Assembly: GCF_033170385.1 (NCBI RefSeq)
Contig: NZ_CP126170.1
Coordinates: 451,001-515,000 of the forward strand
Direction: 5' to 3'
Source of the DNA: Xanthomonas rydalmerensis
GTDB lineage: Bacteria; Pseudomonadota; Gammaproteobacteria; Xanthomonadales; Xanthomonadaceae
Length of the DNA: 64,000 nucleotides
Positions within the stretch are counted from its first letter, which is position 1, and each line of letters starts with the position of its first letter. The notes under the pieces are model-generated. The model searched no databases, was not told the DNA's origin, and saw only the letters and a list, made by a program, of their open reading frames with translations. Of the stretch, positions 17,850 to 26,490 are shown piece by piece. The position numbers and the translations under genes are program-made.

Positions 17850-18809
17850 ATGGTCTCACGTTTTCTGCCCGAGTTCGGCGACGTCCTGGCGGCCGCCGCA
17901 CGCATTGCCGCGCACGCGCGGCCGACCCCGGTGCTGCGTTCGCAGGCGCTGGATGCCATTACTGGCGCACAGCTGTACTTCAAGGCCGAACACCTGCAGC
18001 GCGGCGGCGCGTTCAAGTTCCGCGGTGCCTGCAACGCGGTGTGGGCACTTGACCCGGCGCAGGCGAAGCGCGGCGTGGTCACCCACTCTTCCGGCAACCA
18101 CGGCGCGGCCCTGGCACTGGCCGCGCGCACCCGTGGCATCGGCTGCCATGTGGTGGTGCCGGAGGGGGCGGTCGCCGCCAAGCTCGCCAACATCGCCCGC
18201 CACGGCGCCACGCTGTGGCGGTGCGCACCGAGCATCGCCGCGCGCGAGGCGCTGTGCGCCCAGGTGCAGCGCGACACCGGCGCGACCCTGGTGCATCCCT
18301 ATGCCGATCCGGCGGTGATCGCCGGGCAGGGCACCGCCGCGCTGGAACTGCTGGACGCCAGCGGCGGGCTGGATTTGCTGGTGGTGCCGGTCGGCGGCGG
18401 CGGCCTGGCCGCGGGCAGCCGCCTGGCCCTGTCGGCGCGGGCGCCACAGGCGCAGCTGCTGCTGGCCGAGCCGGCCGGCGCCGCCGACACCGCGCGCTCG
18501 CTGGCCGCCGGCGAGCGCCGGGTGGACATGCAACCGGACACCGTCTGCGACGGCCTGCGCGGCAGCCTCGGCGAACCCAACTTCGCCCTGCTGCATGGCC
18601 ATGCCGAGGTGTTGGTGGTCGAGGACGCGGCGACCGTGGCGGCGATGCGGTTGCTGTGGCAGGTGCTCAAGCAGGTGGTGGAGCCGTCCTCGGCGATCGC
18701 CCTGGCGGCGGTACTGGCGCAGCCGGCGCGCTTCGCCGGGCGCCGGGTGGGGGTGATCCTGTCCGGCGGCAACGTCGACCTGGACGCCTTGCCGTGGGGC
18801 GCGGCATGA
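17850..18809 (+). CDS. PLP-dependent threonine/serine dehydratase-like enzyme
   Basis: Fold-type II PLP enzyme of 319 aa resembling serine racemase, catabolic threonine dehydratase and 3-hydroxyaspartate dehydratase, all near 320 aa. The PLP Lys is in GGAFKFRGA (Lys56), the Asn loop is SSGNHG, the phosphate cup is VGGGGLAAG and the end has ILSGGNVD. It lacks the C-terminal ACT domain of biosynthetic IlvA. The start at 17850 (MVSRFLPEF) is chosen because conserved sequence begins there. The next gene overlaps it by four bases (ATGA). Substrate among Thr, Ser or hydroxyaspartate is not decided. Confidence 0.84.
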   Translation: MVSRFLPEFGDVLAAAARIAAHARPTPVLRSQALDAITGAQLYFKAEHLQRGGAFKFRGACNAVWALDPAQAKRGVVTHSSGNHGAALALAARTRGIGCHVVVPEGAVAAKLANIARHGATLWRCAPSIAAREALCAQVQRDTGATLVHPYADPAVIAGQGTAALELLDASGGLDLLVVPVGGGGLAAGSRLALSARAPQAQLLLAEPAGAADTARSLAAGERRVDMQPDTVCDGLRGSLGEPNFALLHGHAEVLVVEDAATVAAMRLLWQVLKQVVEPSSAIALAAVLAQPARFAGRRVGVILSGGNVDLDALPWGAA

Positions 18810-19408
18810 GCGCGCGCGGCGGCTTCCGCTGGCTGCGCTGGCTGCTGCGCCTGGCGGCGTTGCTGGGGCTGTGGCTGCTGGGCGTGGCGATCTACATCGT
18901 CTGGGTCGGCGACCGCGACCAGGCGGCGCCGGCGGACGCGATCATCGTGCTCGGCGCGGCGGCCTACGACGCCAAGCCCTCGCCGGTGTTCGAGGAGCGC
19001 ATCCGCCACGGCCTGGACCTGTACCAGCGCGGCTACGCGCCGACCCTGATCTTCACCGGCGGCTTCGGCAACGGCGCGCGCTTCGCCGAGTCGCAGGTGG
19101 CCCGGCGCTACGCGCTGCGCCACGACGTGCCGGCCGACGCGATCCTGATCGAGACGGTGTCGCGCACCACCCGGCAGAACCTGATCGAGGCGCGCCGGCT
19201 GATGCGCGAGCACGGCCTGCACCGGGTGATCGTGGTCAGCGATCCGCTGCACATGGCGCGGGCGCTGCGGTTGTGCCAGGAACTGCAGATCGACGCGCTG
19301 GCCTCGTCGACGCCGAGCAGCCGCTTCCGCAGCTTCCAGACCCGCTGGCGCTTCCTGCTGCAGGAGCTGTACTTCTTCCATCGCGACCTGCTGGAGCAGG
19401 CCGCCTGA
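18806..19408 (+). CDS. YdcF/SanA-type DUF218 membrane protein
   Basis: A 200-aa protein with one N-terminal transmembrane helix (about 12-35, LLRLAALLGLWLLGVAIYIVW) and a DUF218 domain. That domain is marked by DAIIVLGAAAYD, FTGGFGNG, ESQVARRYALR, ETVSRTTRQNL and VIVVSDPLHMARA. SanA and ElyC, in the same family, affect envelope integrity; no reaction is established for most members. The start overlaps the stop of the dehydratase gene, so the two are translationally coupled, although no functional link is obvious. Confidence 0.84.
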   Translation: MSARGGFRWLRWLLRLAALLGLWLLGVAIYIVWVGDRDQAAPADAIIVLGAAAYDAKPSPVFEERIRHGLDLYQRGYAPTLIFTGGFGNGARFAESQVARRYALRHDVPADAILIETVSRTTRQNLIEARRLMREHGLHRVIVVSDPLHMARALRLCQELQIDALASSTPSSRFRSFQTRWRFLLQELYFFHRDLLEQAA

Positions 19409-19461
19409 GCGCGGCGGCGAGACCGTATGATGGGCCTTTCCACGGCCCGAGGGCGGCAGCC

Positions 19462-19890
19462 ATGAGCAACCACGGAGTTCCTGTGCAGGATCAGGCCATC
19501 GCCCTGGTCCAGGCCTATTACGCCGCGTTCAACCGCGGCGACTGGGACGGCATGCTGGGTATGCTCAGCGACGACGTCGCCCACGATCTCAACCAGGGCG
19601 CGCGCGAGACGGGCAAAGAGGCGTTCGCCGCCTTCCTGCAGCGCATGAATGCCAGCTACCGCGAGCAGTTGCAGGACATCGTGGTGCTGGCCGCGCAGGA
19701 CGGTCGCCGCGCCGCGGCCGAGTACGTGGTGCACGGCGAATACCATCACACCGACACCGGCCTGCCGGAGGCGCGCGGCCAGCGCTACGTGCTGCCGGGC
19801 GGGGCGTTCTTCGACATCCGCGACGGCAAGATCGCCCGGGTCAGCAACTACTACAACCTGGAAGACTGGATCGCGCAGGTCTCCGCGTGA
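19462..19890 (+). CDS. SnoaL-like / ketosteroid isomerase-fold protein
   Basis: A 142-aa protein of the NTF2-like cone fold. It starts with a helix ending YYAAFNRGDWDGMLGMLSDDV, continues with ETGKEAFAAFLQRMN, and ends with a beta sheet carrying FFDIRDGKIARVSNYYNLEDW, the usual SnoaL_2 pattern. The ATG at 19462 has GAGGGCGG before it. Proteins of this fold include isomerases and hydrolases, but many have no known reaction. It follows the YdcF-like gene by 53 bases and may share its transcript. Confidence 0.82.
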   Translation: MSNHGVPVQDQAIALVQAYYAAFNRGDWDGMLGMLSDDVAHDLNQGARETGKEAFAAFLQRMNASYREQLQDIVVLAAQDGRRAAAEYVVHGEYHHTDTGLPEARGQRYVLPGGAFFDIRDGKIARVSNYYNLEDWIAQVSA

Positions 19891-20006
19891 GTCGCGCGCC
19901 GGCCTGAAGCCGGCGCGTTCGCGCTGTCGCAGAACTGTCCGCCGGCCGTCATCTGCGGCCGCAGGCGCCGCGGCTATGGTCGCCGCGCCGACCGAGAGGA
20001 CTGCCG

Positions 20007-21521
20007 ATGCGCGCGCTGCTCCGTTCCCCGGCCGTCGCGGTGGCGCTGCTCGCCTGCACGCTCGCCCTGGCCCTGCTGGGCATGCGCGGGATCTGGGACG
20101 CCGACGAAGGCCGTTACTCCAACGTCGCGCTGAACATGCTGCACAGCGGCGACTGGCTCACGCCCCGGCGCAGCGAGGACGTGGCGCACTGGACCAAGCC
20201 GCCGCTGACCTACTGGGCGATCGCCGCCAGTGTTGCCGTCTTCGGGCCGTCGCCGTGGGCGGCGCGGCTGCCCTCGGCGTTGGCGTATCTGCTGTGCGTG
20301 CTGCTGGTCTGGCGCCTGGCCGCGCGGCTGTTTCCCGAACGGCCCGAACTGCCGGCGCAGGCGGCCCTGCTCTACGCGACCATGCTGGCGCCGTTCGGCG
20401 CGTCGCAATGGATTTCCACCGACTTCCTGCTCGCCGCCTGCGAGACCCTGGCGGTGTGGGCCTTCGTCGAAGCGCGGGCGCATCCGCCCGGCCAGGGCAA
20501 GCGTTGGATCGCGGCGATGTGGGCCGGCTTCGCCCTGGCGTTCATGACCAAGGGCCCGCCCGGCCTGCTGCCGCTGCCGGCACTGTTGCTGTTCAACGCG
20601 GTGACGCCTGGGCCGCCGCGGCGCGCGCTGCAGATCTCCGGCATCGTCCTGTTCGCGGTGTTGGCGCTGCCCTGGTATCTGGCGGTGATCCACGGCCATC
20701 CGGGATTGCTGCAGTATTTCGTCGGCGACGAGGTGGTCAAGCGTGTGGCCAGTGACGCGTTCGGGCGCAACGCGCAGTGGTACGGCTGGGCGGTGGCGTA
20801 TGCGCCGATCCTGGTCCTGGGCACGCTGCCGTGGACGCCGGCGCTGGCGCGCTGGGCCTGGCAGCTGCCGCAGCACCTGCGACAGTGGTGGCGCGATCCT
20901 GCACTGCGCCTGCAGCAGGCCGCGCCGCTGCTGCTGACGCTGTGGCTGCTGGTGCCGCTGCTGGTGCTGTGCCTGTCGCGCTCGCGGCTGCCGCTGTACG
21001 TGCTGCCGCTGTTCGTACCGCTGGCGCTGCTGGCGGCATGGCAGCGCGCGCAGGAGGGGCGCGTGCCGTGGCGCTGGCCGTGGCTGCTGGCGTGGTGCGC
21101 GTTGTTGCTGGCGCTCAAGCTGGCGCTGGCGCTGCTGCCCACACACAAGGACGCCGGCGCCTGGGCGCAGGCGATCGCCCAGCGTGCCGGCGCACCGGTG
21201 CGCGAGGTGGTGTTCGTCGAAGACATGGCGCGCTACGGCCTGCGCCTGGAACTGGGCGCGCAGGTGCGCAAGATCCGCCTGGAGCCATTGCCCGACGCGC
21301 CGCGCTTCGGTCCCGAGTACGACGCCGACCTGGCGACGCTGCTGCGGCAACCACGTGCCGGCCGCGTGTGGGTGTGCAAGGAGGTGGCCTGGCCGCAGGT
21401 GGCCGAACGCATCGCCATGCAGGGTATGCACGCGCAGGCGCTCGGCGTGCCCTACCAGGGGCGGGTGCTGTTCCGGGTGCGGCCCGGCTCAGTCGCCGCG
21501 GCGGCGGATCGGGATCGCTGA
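20007..21521 (+). CDS. Family 39 glycosyltransferase (ArnT/PMT-like), membrane
   Basis: Polytopic protein of 504 aa with about eleven hydrophobic helices. The first loop carries RGIWDADEGRYSNVALNM and HWTKPPLTYW, the acidic and KPP motifs of GT39 enzymes such as ArnT that use polyprenyl-phosphate sugars. It probably adds a sugar to lipid A or to a surface glycan outside the inner membrane. GAGAGGA precedes the ATG. Its last 33 bases overlap the end of bioC on the other strand. The sugar and acceptor are unknown; no arn genes are nearby. Confidence 0.84.
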   Translation: MRALLRSPAVAVALLACTLALALLGMRGIWDADEGRYSNVALNMLHSGDWLTPRRSEDVAHWTKPPLTYWAIAASVAVFGPSPWAARLPSALAYLLCVLLVWRLAARLFPERPELPAQAALLYATMLAPFGASQWISTDFLLAACETLAVWAFVEARAHPPGQGKRWIAAMWAGFALAFMTKGPPGLLPLPALLLFNAVTPGPPRRALQISGIVLFAVLALPWYLAVIHGHPGLLQYFVGDEVVKRVASDAFGRNAQWYGWAVAYAPILVLGTLPWTPALARWAWQLPQHLRQWWRDPALRLQQAAPLLLTLWLLVPLLVLCLSRSRLPLYVLPLFVPLALLAAWQRAQEGRVPWRWPWLLAWCALLLALKLALALLPTHKDAGAWAQAIAQRAGAPVREVVFVEDMARYGLRLELGAQVRKIRLEPLPDAPRFGPEYDADLATLLRQPRAGRVWVCKEVAWPQVAERIAMQGMHAQALGVPYQGRVLFRVRPGSVAAAADRDR

Positions 21522-22379
21522 CAGAGGCACCGCGGCGATCTCGCCGCCGCCCTCGCGGATCGGCGCACCCGGCGGCGGTGCCCAGGCGTGCGCGTAGATC
21601 ACTTCCCAGGTGCTGGGCAGGGTACCGTCGGCGCCGCGCAGCGGCTCGTAGGCGGCGGTGGCGGCAGCGAACCGGCCACGGCCGGTGAGGGTATGGCGGC
21701 GCGCCTGCAGCGCGTTGGTGGCGCCGATCGCGCGCAGTTCGCGCATCAACGCGGCGAGGTCCGGGTAGGTCAGGTTGAACACGTCGCGGTCCAGCACCGG
21801 ATCGCGGAAGCCCGACAGCATCAGTGCATCGCCGAACTGCGCGATCGGCGCGAAGCGACTCACATGCGGCGTGGTCCGGTCGGCCTGGGCGAATGCCTCG
21901 CGCAGTTCGATCAGCGTGTCCGGGCCGAAGCTGGAACACAGCAGCAGCCCGCCGGGCTTGAGCACGCGGCGGAACCCGGCGAACACCGCCGGCAGGTCCT
22001 CGACCCACTGCAGGCACAGATTGCTGAAGATCACATCGACGCTGTGCTCGGCCAGCGGCAGCGCGCGCGCATCGGCGCAGACGCGACCGAACGGCTTCCA
22101 CCAGCCGGCCTGGCGCTTGGCCTGTTGTAGCATCGGCAGGGCCTGGTCGAGCGCGATCACCTGCGCGCGCGGCCAGCGCTTCTTCATCGCCGCGGCGGCA
22201 TGCGCCGGGCCGCTGCCCACGTCCAGCACCACCTGCGGGACGCGGTCGCCGAGGTAGTCCAGCGATTCCAGCAAGCGCCCCTGCACCTCGCGCTGTAGCG
22301 CCGCGGCGGCGTCGTAACTGGCGGCGGCGCGCGCGAACGCGCGGCGGATGTGCTGGGAGTCGAACGCGGAAGGATCCAT
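21489..22379 (-). CDS. bioC: Malonyl-ACP O-methyltransferase BioC
   Basis: SAM-dependent methyltransferase of 296 aa that methylates malonyl-ACP to start pimeloyl synthesis for biotin. It has the SAM loop VLDVGSGPAH (51-60), the acidic motif VIALDQALPMLQQAK and the post motif DVIFSNLCLQWVEDLPAV typical of BioC. The ATG at 22379 begins the conserved HIRRAFARAAASYD segment and is preferred over the long upstream open frame. It is the most downstream gene of the biotin cluster, separated from bioH by an SDR gene and a repeat region, so it may have its own promoter. It overlaps the convergent glycosyltransferase gene by 33 bases. Confidence 0.92.
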   Translation of the reverse strand: MDPSAFDSQHIRRAFARAAASYDAAAALQREVQGRLLESLDYLGDRVPQVVLDVGSGPAHAAAAMKKRWPRAQVIALDQALPMLQQAKRQAGWWKPFGRVCADARALPLAEHSVDVIFSNLCLQWVEDLPAVFAGFRRVLKPGGLLLCSSFGPDTLIELREAFAQADRTTPHVSRFAPIAQFGDALMLSGFRDPVLDRDVFNLTYPDLAALMRELRAIGATNALQARRHTLTGRGRFAAATAAYEPLRGADGTLPSTWEVIYAHAWAPPPGAPIREGGGEIAAVPLSAIPIRRRGD

Positions 22380-22503
22380 CCGCGCATTATCGCCGGCCGC
22401 GCCGCGCTGCGGCCAGTTGTGGCGTCTGCATCGCCGCGTTCTGCGCACGCGCCGCCAATCTCGGCTTACGAATCCCCAATCCCGAATCCCCAATCCCGGC
22501 TTT
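22380..22503. repeat. Intergenic AATCCCCAATCCCG repeat
   Basis: Between bioC and the SDR gene the sequence ends with GAATCCCCAATCCCGAATCC-type units at about 22470-22499. The same motif recurs at 49459-49500, 49819-49848, 49979-50008 and 59022-59148. It lies between genes in every case. Confidence 0.7.
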
Positions 22504-23286
22504 TCAGAACGTCCCCGGATAGCTGCCGCCGTCCAGCAACAGGTTCTGTCCACTCAGGTAACCGGCTTGCGCGCTGCACAGGAAGGCGCAGGCCGCGCCG
22601 AACTCCTCCGCGGTGCCGAAGCGCCCGGCCGGAATCTGCCGGCGCTTGCGTTCGGCCAGTGCGGCGGGGTCGACACCCTCGCGCTGTGCGGCGTGGGCGA
22701 TGTTGCCGCGCAGGCGATCGGTGTCGAACTGCCCCGGCAGCAGGTTGTTGATGGTGACGTTGTGCGCCACCGTGCGCCGCGCCAGTCCGGCGACGAAGCC
22801 GGTGAGGCCGGCGCGCGCCCCGTTGGACAGGCCCAGGCTGTCGATCGGCGCCTTCACCGCGGCCGAGGTGATGTTGACGATGCGGCCGAAGCCGCGCGCC
22901 TGCATCGCATCGACGGTGGCGCGGATCAATGCGATCGGCGCCAGCATGTTGGCGTCGAGCGCGCGCAACCAATCCTCGCGTTCCCACTCGCGGAAATCGC
23001 CGGGCGGCGGACCGCCGGCGTTGTTGATCAGGATGTCGACCTGTGGGCAGGCGGCCAGTGCGGCGGCGCGTCCGGATTCGGTGGCGATGTCCGCGGCCAC
23101 CGCGACCACCTCGCCACCGCCGTCGAGCGCGCGCAACTGCGCCGCGGCCGCATCCAGCCCGGCCTGGCCGCGCGCCACGATCGTCACGTGGACGCCTTCG
23201 CGGGCCAGCGCCTGCGCGCAGCCCAGTCCCAGCCCCTTGCTCGCGGCGCAGACCAGCGCCCACTTGCCGGCGATTCCCAGGTCCAT
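22504..23286 (-). CDS. SDR-family oxidoreductase with atypical active site
   Basis: A Rossmann-fold SDR of 260 aa, the normal size. It has LVCAASKGLGLGCA in place of the TGxxxGxG loop, INNAGG (87-92) and the catalytic Ser region NITSAAVK (Ser141). At the place of the YxxxK pair it reads LGLSNGARAGLTGF, so Ser154 and Arg158 stand in for Tyr and Lys. The rest of the fold (NNLLPGQFDTDRL) is intact, so this is a divergent subfamily, not a broken gene. It lies in the biotin cluster between bioH and bioC; a role in biotin or fatty-acid metabolism is only a guess. The start at 23286 begins the conserved domain. Confidence 0.85.
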   Translation of the reverse strand: MDLGIAGKWALVCAASKGLGLGCAQALAREGVHVTIVARGQAGLDAAAAQLRALDGGGEVVAVAADIATESGRAAALAACPQVDILINNAGGPPPGDFREWEREDWLRALDANMLAPIALIRATVDAMQARGFGRIVNITSAAVKAPIDSLGLSNGARAGLTGFVAGLARRTVAHNVTINNLLPGQFDTDRLRGNIAHAAQREGVDPAALAERKRRQIPAGRFGTAEEFGAACAFLCSAQAGYLSGQNLLLDGGSYPGTF

Positions 23287-24018
23287 GCGTGCACTCCGTT
23301 TCGAAGAAGTCGCAATGATCGGACATCGGCGTTGCGGCGGCCAGCGTCGCAGCGCGACGGCAGGACGGTTGAGCGCGCAAGACCTGTGCCGGAGCGGCTT
23401 TCGCTGCGCTGCGCGCGGCTGCCATGCGTCGCGACTGAAGGGCACCTCTAAAAACCTCGACTTAAAGAAGTGCGCGCCAGACGGATCAGTCGGTTGCGAA
23501 AGATGCAGATCGAGTTTTCGGGGTCGAGGTGTCCTGAAGCCGCTCTCGCAGGGATGGGGTGGGCATCCTTGTGGGAGGGACTTCAGTCCCGACGACGGAG
23601 GGTGTCAGCGGGCTTTCGGCGTCGCTTGTCGCGGCTGCATGACAGTTGAGTTCCATGATGGAGCCGCTTGCGTCTTTCTGACGTCGGTACGGGGTGCGTG
23701 ATGCAGTGTGGGAGTCGACCGTCATGCGGTCGCGACGAACGGAGTGGGGAAGTCCACCGTCTTCGGACGCGATCGGGATGCCATGCGTCCGCGCGTTGCA
23801 GGACTGTCTGGGTGAGAGGAATGGAGGCCGCCAGGTCCAGTCGTCGGGACTGAAGTCCCTCCCACAGTGCAATCGCAATCGCCCCGCGGTCCCGGAAGAA
23901 TTCCGATTTCGGCTTTTTATGGGATTGACTTCAGCCGCGACGCGATTGGCCGAACATGCGCCGCGACCGACGCCGCTCCCACGGCACGGCCGTGGATCGT
24001 CCACGCGGCGCGACGCCG
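23287..24018. repeat. 732-base gap with composite repeats in inverted arrangement
   Basis: Between bioH and the SDR gene. A direct copy of the main repeat lies at about 23570-23650 (GGGAGGGACTTCAGTCCC followed by the GCGGCTGCATGACAGT tail). An inverted, longer copy lies at 23709-23874, with GGGAGTCGACCGTCATGCGG at its left and GGGACTGAAGTCCCTCCC at its right. The two face each other around 23650-23710. Nearby fragments with CTGAAGCCGCTCTCGCAG (about 23533) and TTCAGCCGCGACG (about 23932) belong to the same group. No gene was found. Confidence 0.75.
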
Positions 24019-24780
24019 CTAGTCCAGCGCCGCCAGAAAGTCGCGCAGCGCTTCGGCGACGGCGTCGGCATGGCCGAGGAACGGGGCGTGGCCGCCGCCG
24101 GCGACGATCAGTGCGCGCGCGTTCGGCGCTAGCGCCGCGGCAGCCTCCATGCCCGCGGGCGGGACCAGGCGGTCGCGTTGGCCGCCGATCCACAGGCTGG
24201 GCACGCGCAGGCCGGGCAGGGCGCGGCGCAGGTCGGTGCGTTCCAGCAGGGTCAGGCCGTCCTGCAGCACGTGCGGGTCGGGTGCGCCGCGGGCGTCGAG
24301 CGCGTCGCGCAGGGTGCGCAGTTCGGCGCGGGCGTGCGCCGAGCCGAGCGTGTCCAGTGCCAGGAAGCGGTCGAGGGTGCCGCGGTAGTCCTCGGCGAGA
24401 TCGCGGCCGAACTGTTCGAATACCTGCGGCTCTACCGCGTGCGGCCAATCGCTGCCGCGCACGAAGCGCGGTGTCGCCGCAAGCATCGCCAGGCCGCGTA
24501 CCTGCGGCTGCGTGGCGGCGGCGTGCAGCGCGAACAGTCCGCCCAGCGACCAGCCCAACCACACTGCCGGCGGCGTGGCCGCGGCGATCGCGCTGACCAC
24601 GTGCGGCAGCGCCAGCGGCGTGTCGTCGCCGCGGCTGTGGCCGTGCCCGGGCAGGTCCACCAGGTGCAGGCGGTACTGCGCCGACAGGCGCTCGACCAAT
24701 GGTGCGAAGATGCCGCCGTTCAGTGCCCAGCCGTGCAGCAGGACCAGGTCGGGGCCTTGTCCCAGGGTGTCGATATGCAT
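24019..24780 (-). CDS. bioH: Pimeloyl-ACP methyl ester carboxylesterase BioH
   Basis: Alpha/beta hydrolase of 253 aa that removes the methyl group from pimeloyl-ACP methyl ester, ending the BioC-BioH pathway. The triad is visible: Ser78 in GWSLGG, Asp203 in GGQRDRLVP and His231 in GGGHAPFLGH. The N-terminal LLHGWALNGGIF block is typical for BioH. The ATG at 24780 is taken as start; the longer frame begins six codons earlier. It lies 49 bases after the small gene at 24830-25183 in a bioB-bioF-unknown-bioH run. Confidence 0.92.
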   Translation of the reverse strand: MHIDTLGQGPDLVLLHGWALNGGIFAPLVERLSAQYRLHLVDLPGHGHSRGDDTPLALPHVVSAIAAATPPAVWLGWSLGGLFALHAAATQPQVRGLAMLAATPRFVRGSDWPHAVEPQVFEQFGRDLAEDYRGTLDRFLALDTLGSAHARAELRTLRDALDARGAPDPHVLQDGLTLLERTDLRRALPGLRVPSLWIGGQRDRLVPPAGMEAAAALAPNARALIVAGGGHAPFLGHADAVAEALRDFLAALD

Positions 24781-24829
24781 CGTCGTCCGTCGTCGCAAAG
24801 GAACAGGAAAGGCGGCGTCGGCTGCCGCG

Positions 24830-25183
24830 TCAGTGCGCCGCGCGCTGCGCCAGCACCTGTGGCAGCAGCAGCTGCCACTGCCGGCGGGGATAGTCGCGGG
24901 TGCGCCAGGCCGACCAGCGGCGCACGCCGCTGCGGCGCTGGATCGCCGCGCTCAGCCAGTCGCCGTCGATGCCCTGCCAAGCGCCGGCCGGCGTCAGCAG
25001 GTTCGGCGCCAGCCGCGGATGCACGTCGTCGCGCAGCATCTGCCTCAACGCGTCGGTGGCGAACGGCGAGGCGGCGAGCACGGCGGCGATCTGCGGATGG
25101 TGCGCGTCGACCGCGGTGTCCAGGTACAGCTCGGCCAGCGCGTCCCACACCGCGCGTCGCGCGGCGAGGTCGGGTGCGCTCAC
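24830..25183 (-). CDS. Small conserved protein (DUF7079-like) between bioF and bioH
   Basis: A 117-aa product with a helical N-terminus ([17 protein letters not shown]), a middle block ([20 protein letters not shown]) and a Trp-rich end. The pattern resembles what I recall as DUF7079, a domain of unknown role; that name is a memory and not a search result. The GTG start at 25181-25183 overlaps the bioF stop (GTGA), so translation is coupled to bioF. This ties the gene to the biotin operon, but no reaction can be proposed. Confidence 0.72.
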   Translation of the reverse strand: MSAPDLAARRAVWDALAELYLDTAVDAHHPQIAAVLAASPFATDALRQMLRDDVHPRLAPNLLTPAGAWQGIDGDWLSAAIQRRSGVRRWSAWRTRDYPRRQWQLLLPQVLAQRAAH

Positions 25184-26385
25184 GCCGGCACGCCGGGCGG
25201 ATGCGCGGCCACGCGATCACGGGCCAGCGCCAGCGCATCCAGCAGCGCCTGCACCTGCGCCGGCGTGTGCAGGGCCGACAGGGTCACGCGCAGCCGCGAT
25301 TTGCCTTCCGGCACGGTCGGTGGACGGATCGCCGAGACCAGGTAGCCGGCCTGTTCCAGCGCCGTCGACCACGCCATCGCGGTGCGCTCCTCGCCGCACA
25401 GCAGCGGCTGGATCGGCGTGTCCGAAGCCATCAGTTCCAGGCCATGACGGCGTGCGCCGCCACGGAACAGGGCGATCAGTTCGACCAGGCGTTCGCGCCG
25501 CCACTGGTCGCGCCGCGCCAGCTTGACTGCCGCCAGCGACGCGGCGGCCTGCGCCGGTGGCAGCGCGGTGGTGTACAGATACGGCCGCGCGGTTTCGGCC
25601 AGGTGCCGGATCAGCGCCGCATCGCCGACCACTGCGGCGCCGTAGCCGCCCAGCGCCTTGCCCAGGGTCACCAGTTGTAGCGGAACGTCGTCCACACCCA
25701 GGCCGGCCTCGGCGACGCTGCCGCGCCCATGCGGGCCGACCACGCCGACGCCATGCGCGTCGTCCACGTACAGCAGCGCCTGCTGCGTGCGCGCCACCAG
25801 CGCCAGCGAGCGCAGCGGGGCGACGTCGCCGTCCATGCTGAACACGCCATCGGTGGCCAGCATCGCCGCGCCGTCGGCGGCGTGCTTCAGTTGGCGCATC
25901 GCGCCTTCGGCATCCAGGTGCGGATAGCGGCGCAGGCGGCAGCCGGCCAGGCGGCTGGCGTCGAGCAGGCTGGCGTGGTTGAGCCGGTCCTGCACGCACA
26001 CGTCTTCTTCCTCGCTCAGCAGCGCCTGCTGCACCGCCAGGTTGGCAATGAAGCCGCTGCCGAACAGCAGCGCCTGCGGATAGCCGAGCCAGTCGGCGAT
26101 CTCGCGTTCCAGCGCCTCGTGCAGCGCGTGGTGGCCGCACACCAGGTGCGAGGCGGTGGCGCCGGCGCCCTCGCGCGCGGCCGCGTCCTGCAGCGCCGCG
26201 ACCACTTCGAACTGCTGGGCCAAGCCCAGGTAGTCGTTGCTGCAGAAGCCGGTCAGCCAGCGGCCGTCTAGCTCAAGGCGCACGCCGTCGCGGCGGCCGA
26301 CGCTGCGGCGCACGCGCAGGCGCCCCTGCGCTTCGCGCAAGGCGCGTGCGGACTGGATGCGGTCGTGCAGGTCGGGACGGGCCAT
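25180..26385 (-). CDS. bioF: 8-amino-7-oxononanoate synthase BioF
   Basis: PLP enzyme of 401 aa that joins pimeloyl-ACP and L-alanine, the first step of the biotin ring pathway. The PLP Lys is in [11 protein letters not shown] (Lys243), the cofactor Asp in YVDDAHGVG, and [10 protein letters not shown] (47-56) plus [18 protein letters not shown] (73-90) are the family blocks. Length fits (E. coli about 384). It is followed by a small gene in GTGA overlap, and preceded by bioB with a 105-base gap. Confidence 0.95.
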   Translation of the reverse strand: MARPDLHDRIQSARALREAQGRLRVRRSVGRRDGVRLELDGRWLTGFCSNDYLGLAQQFEVVAALQDAAAREGAGATASHLVCGHHALHEALEREIADWLGYPQALLFGSGFIANLAVQQALLSEEEDVCVQDRLNHASLLDASRLAGCRLRRYPHLDAEGAMRQLKHAADGAAMLATDGVFSMDGDVAPLRSLALVARTQQALLYVDDAHGVGVVGPHGRGSVAEAGLGVDDVPLQLVTLGKALGGYGAAVVGDAALIRHLAETARPYLYTTALPPAQAAASLAAVKLARRDQWRRERLVELIALFRGGARRHGLELMASDTPIQPLLCGEERTAMAWSTALEQAGYLVSAIRPPTVPEGKSRLRVTLSALHTPAQVQALLDALALARDRVAAHPPGVPA

Positions 26386-26490
26386 GGGCGCGGGACGGGC
26401 AACGGGCCGGTTAGCGTAGCGCGTCCCCGGCCGGGCCGGGCGCCGCCGGCGATGGACGGCCGGATCGGCGGACGGACGCGCGCCCTGGGC

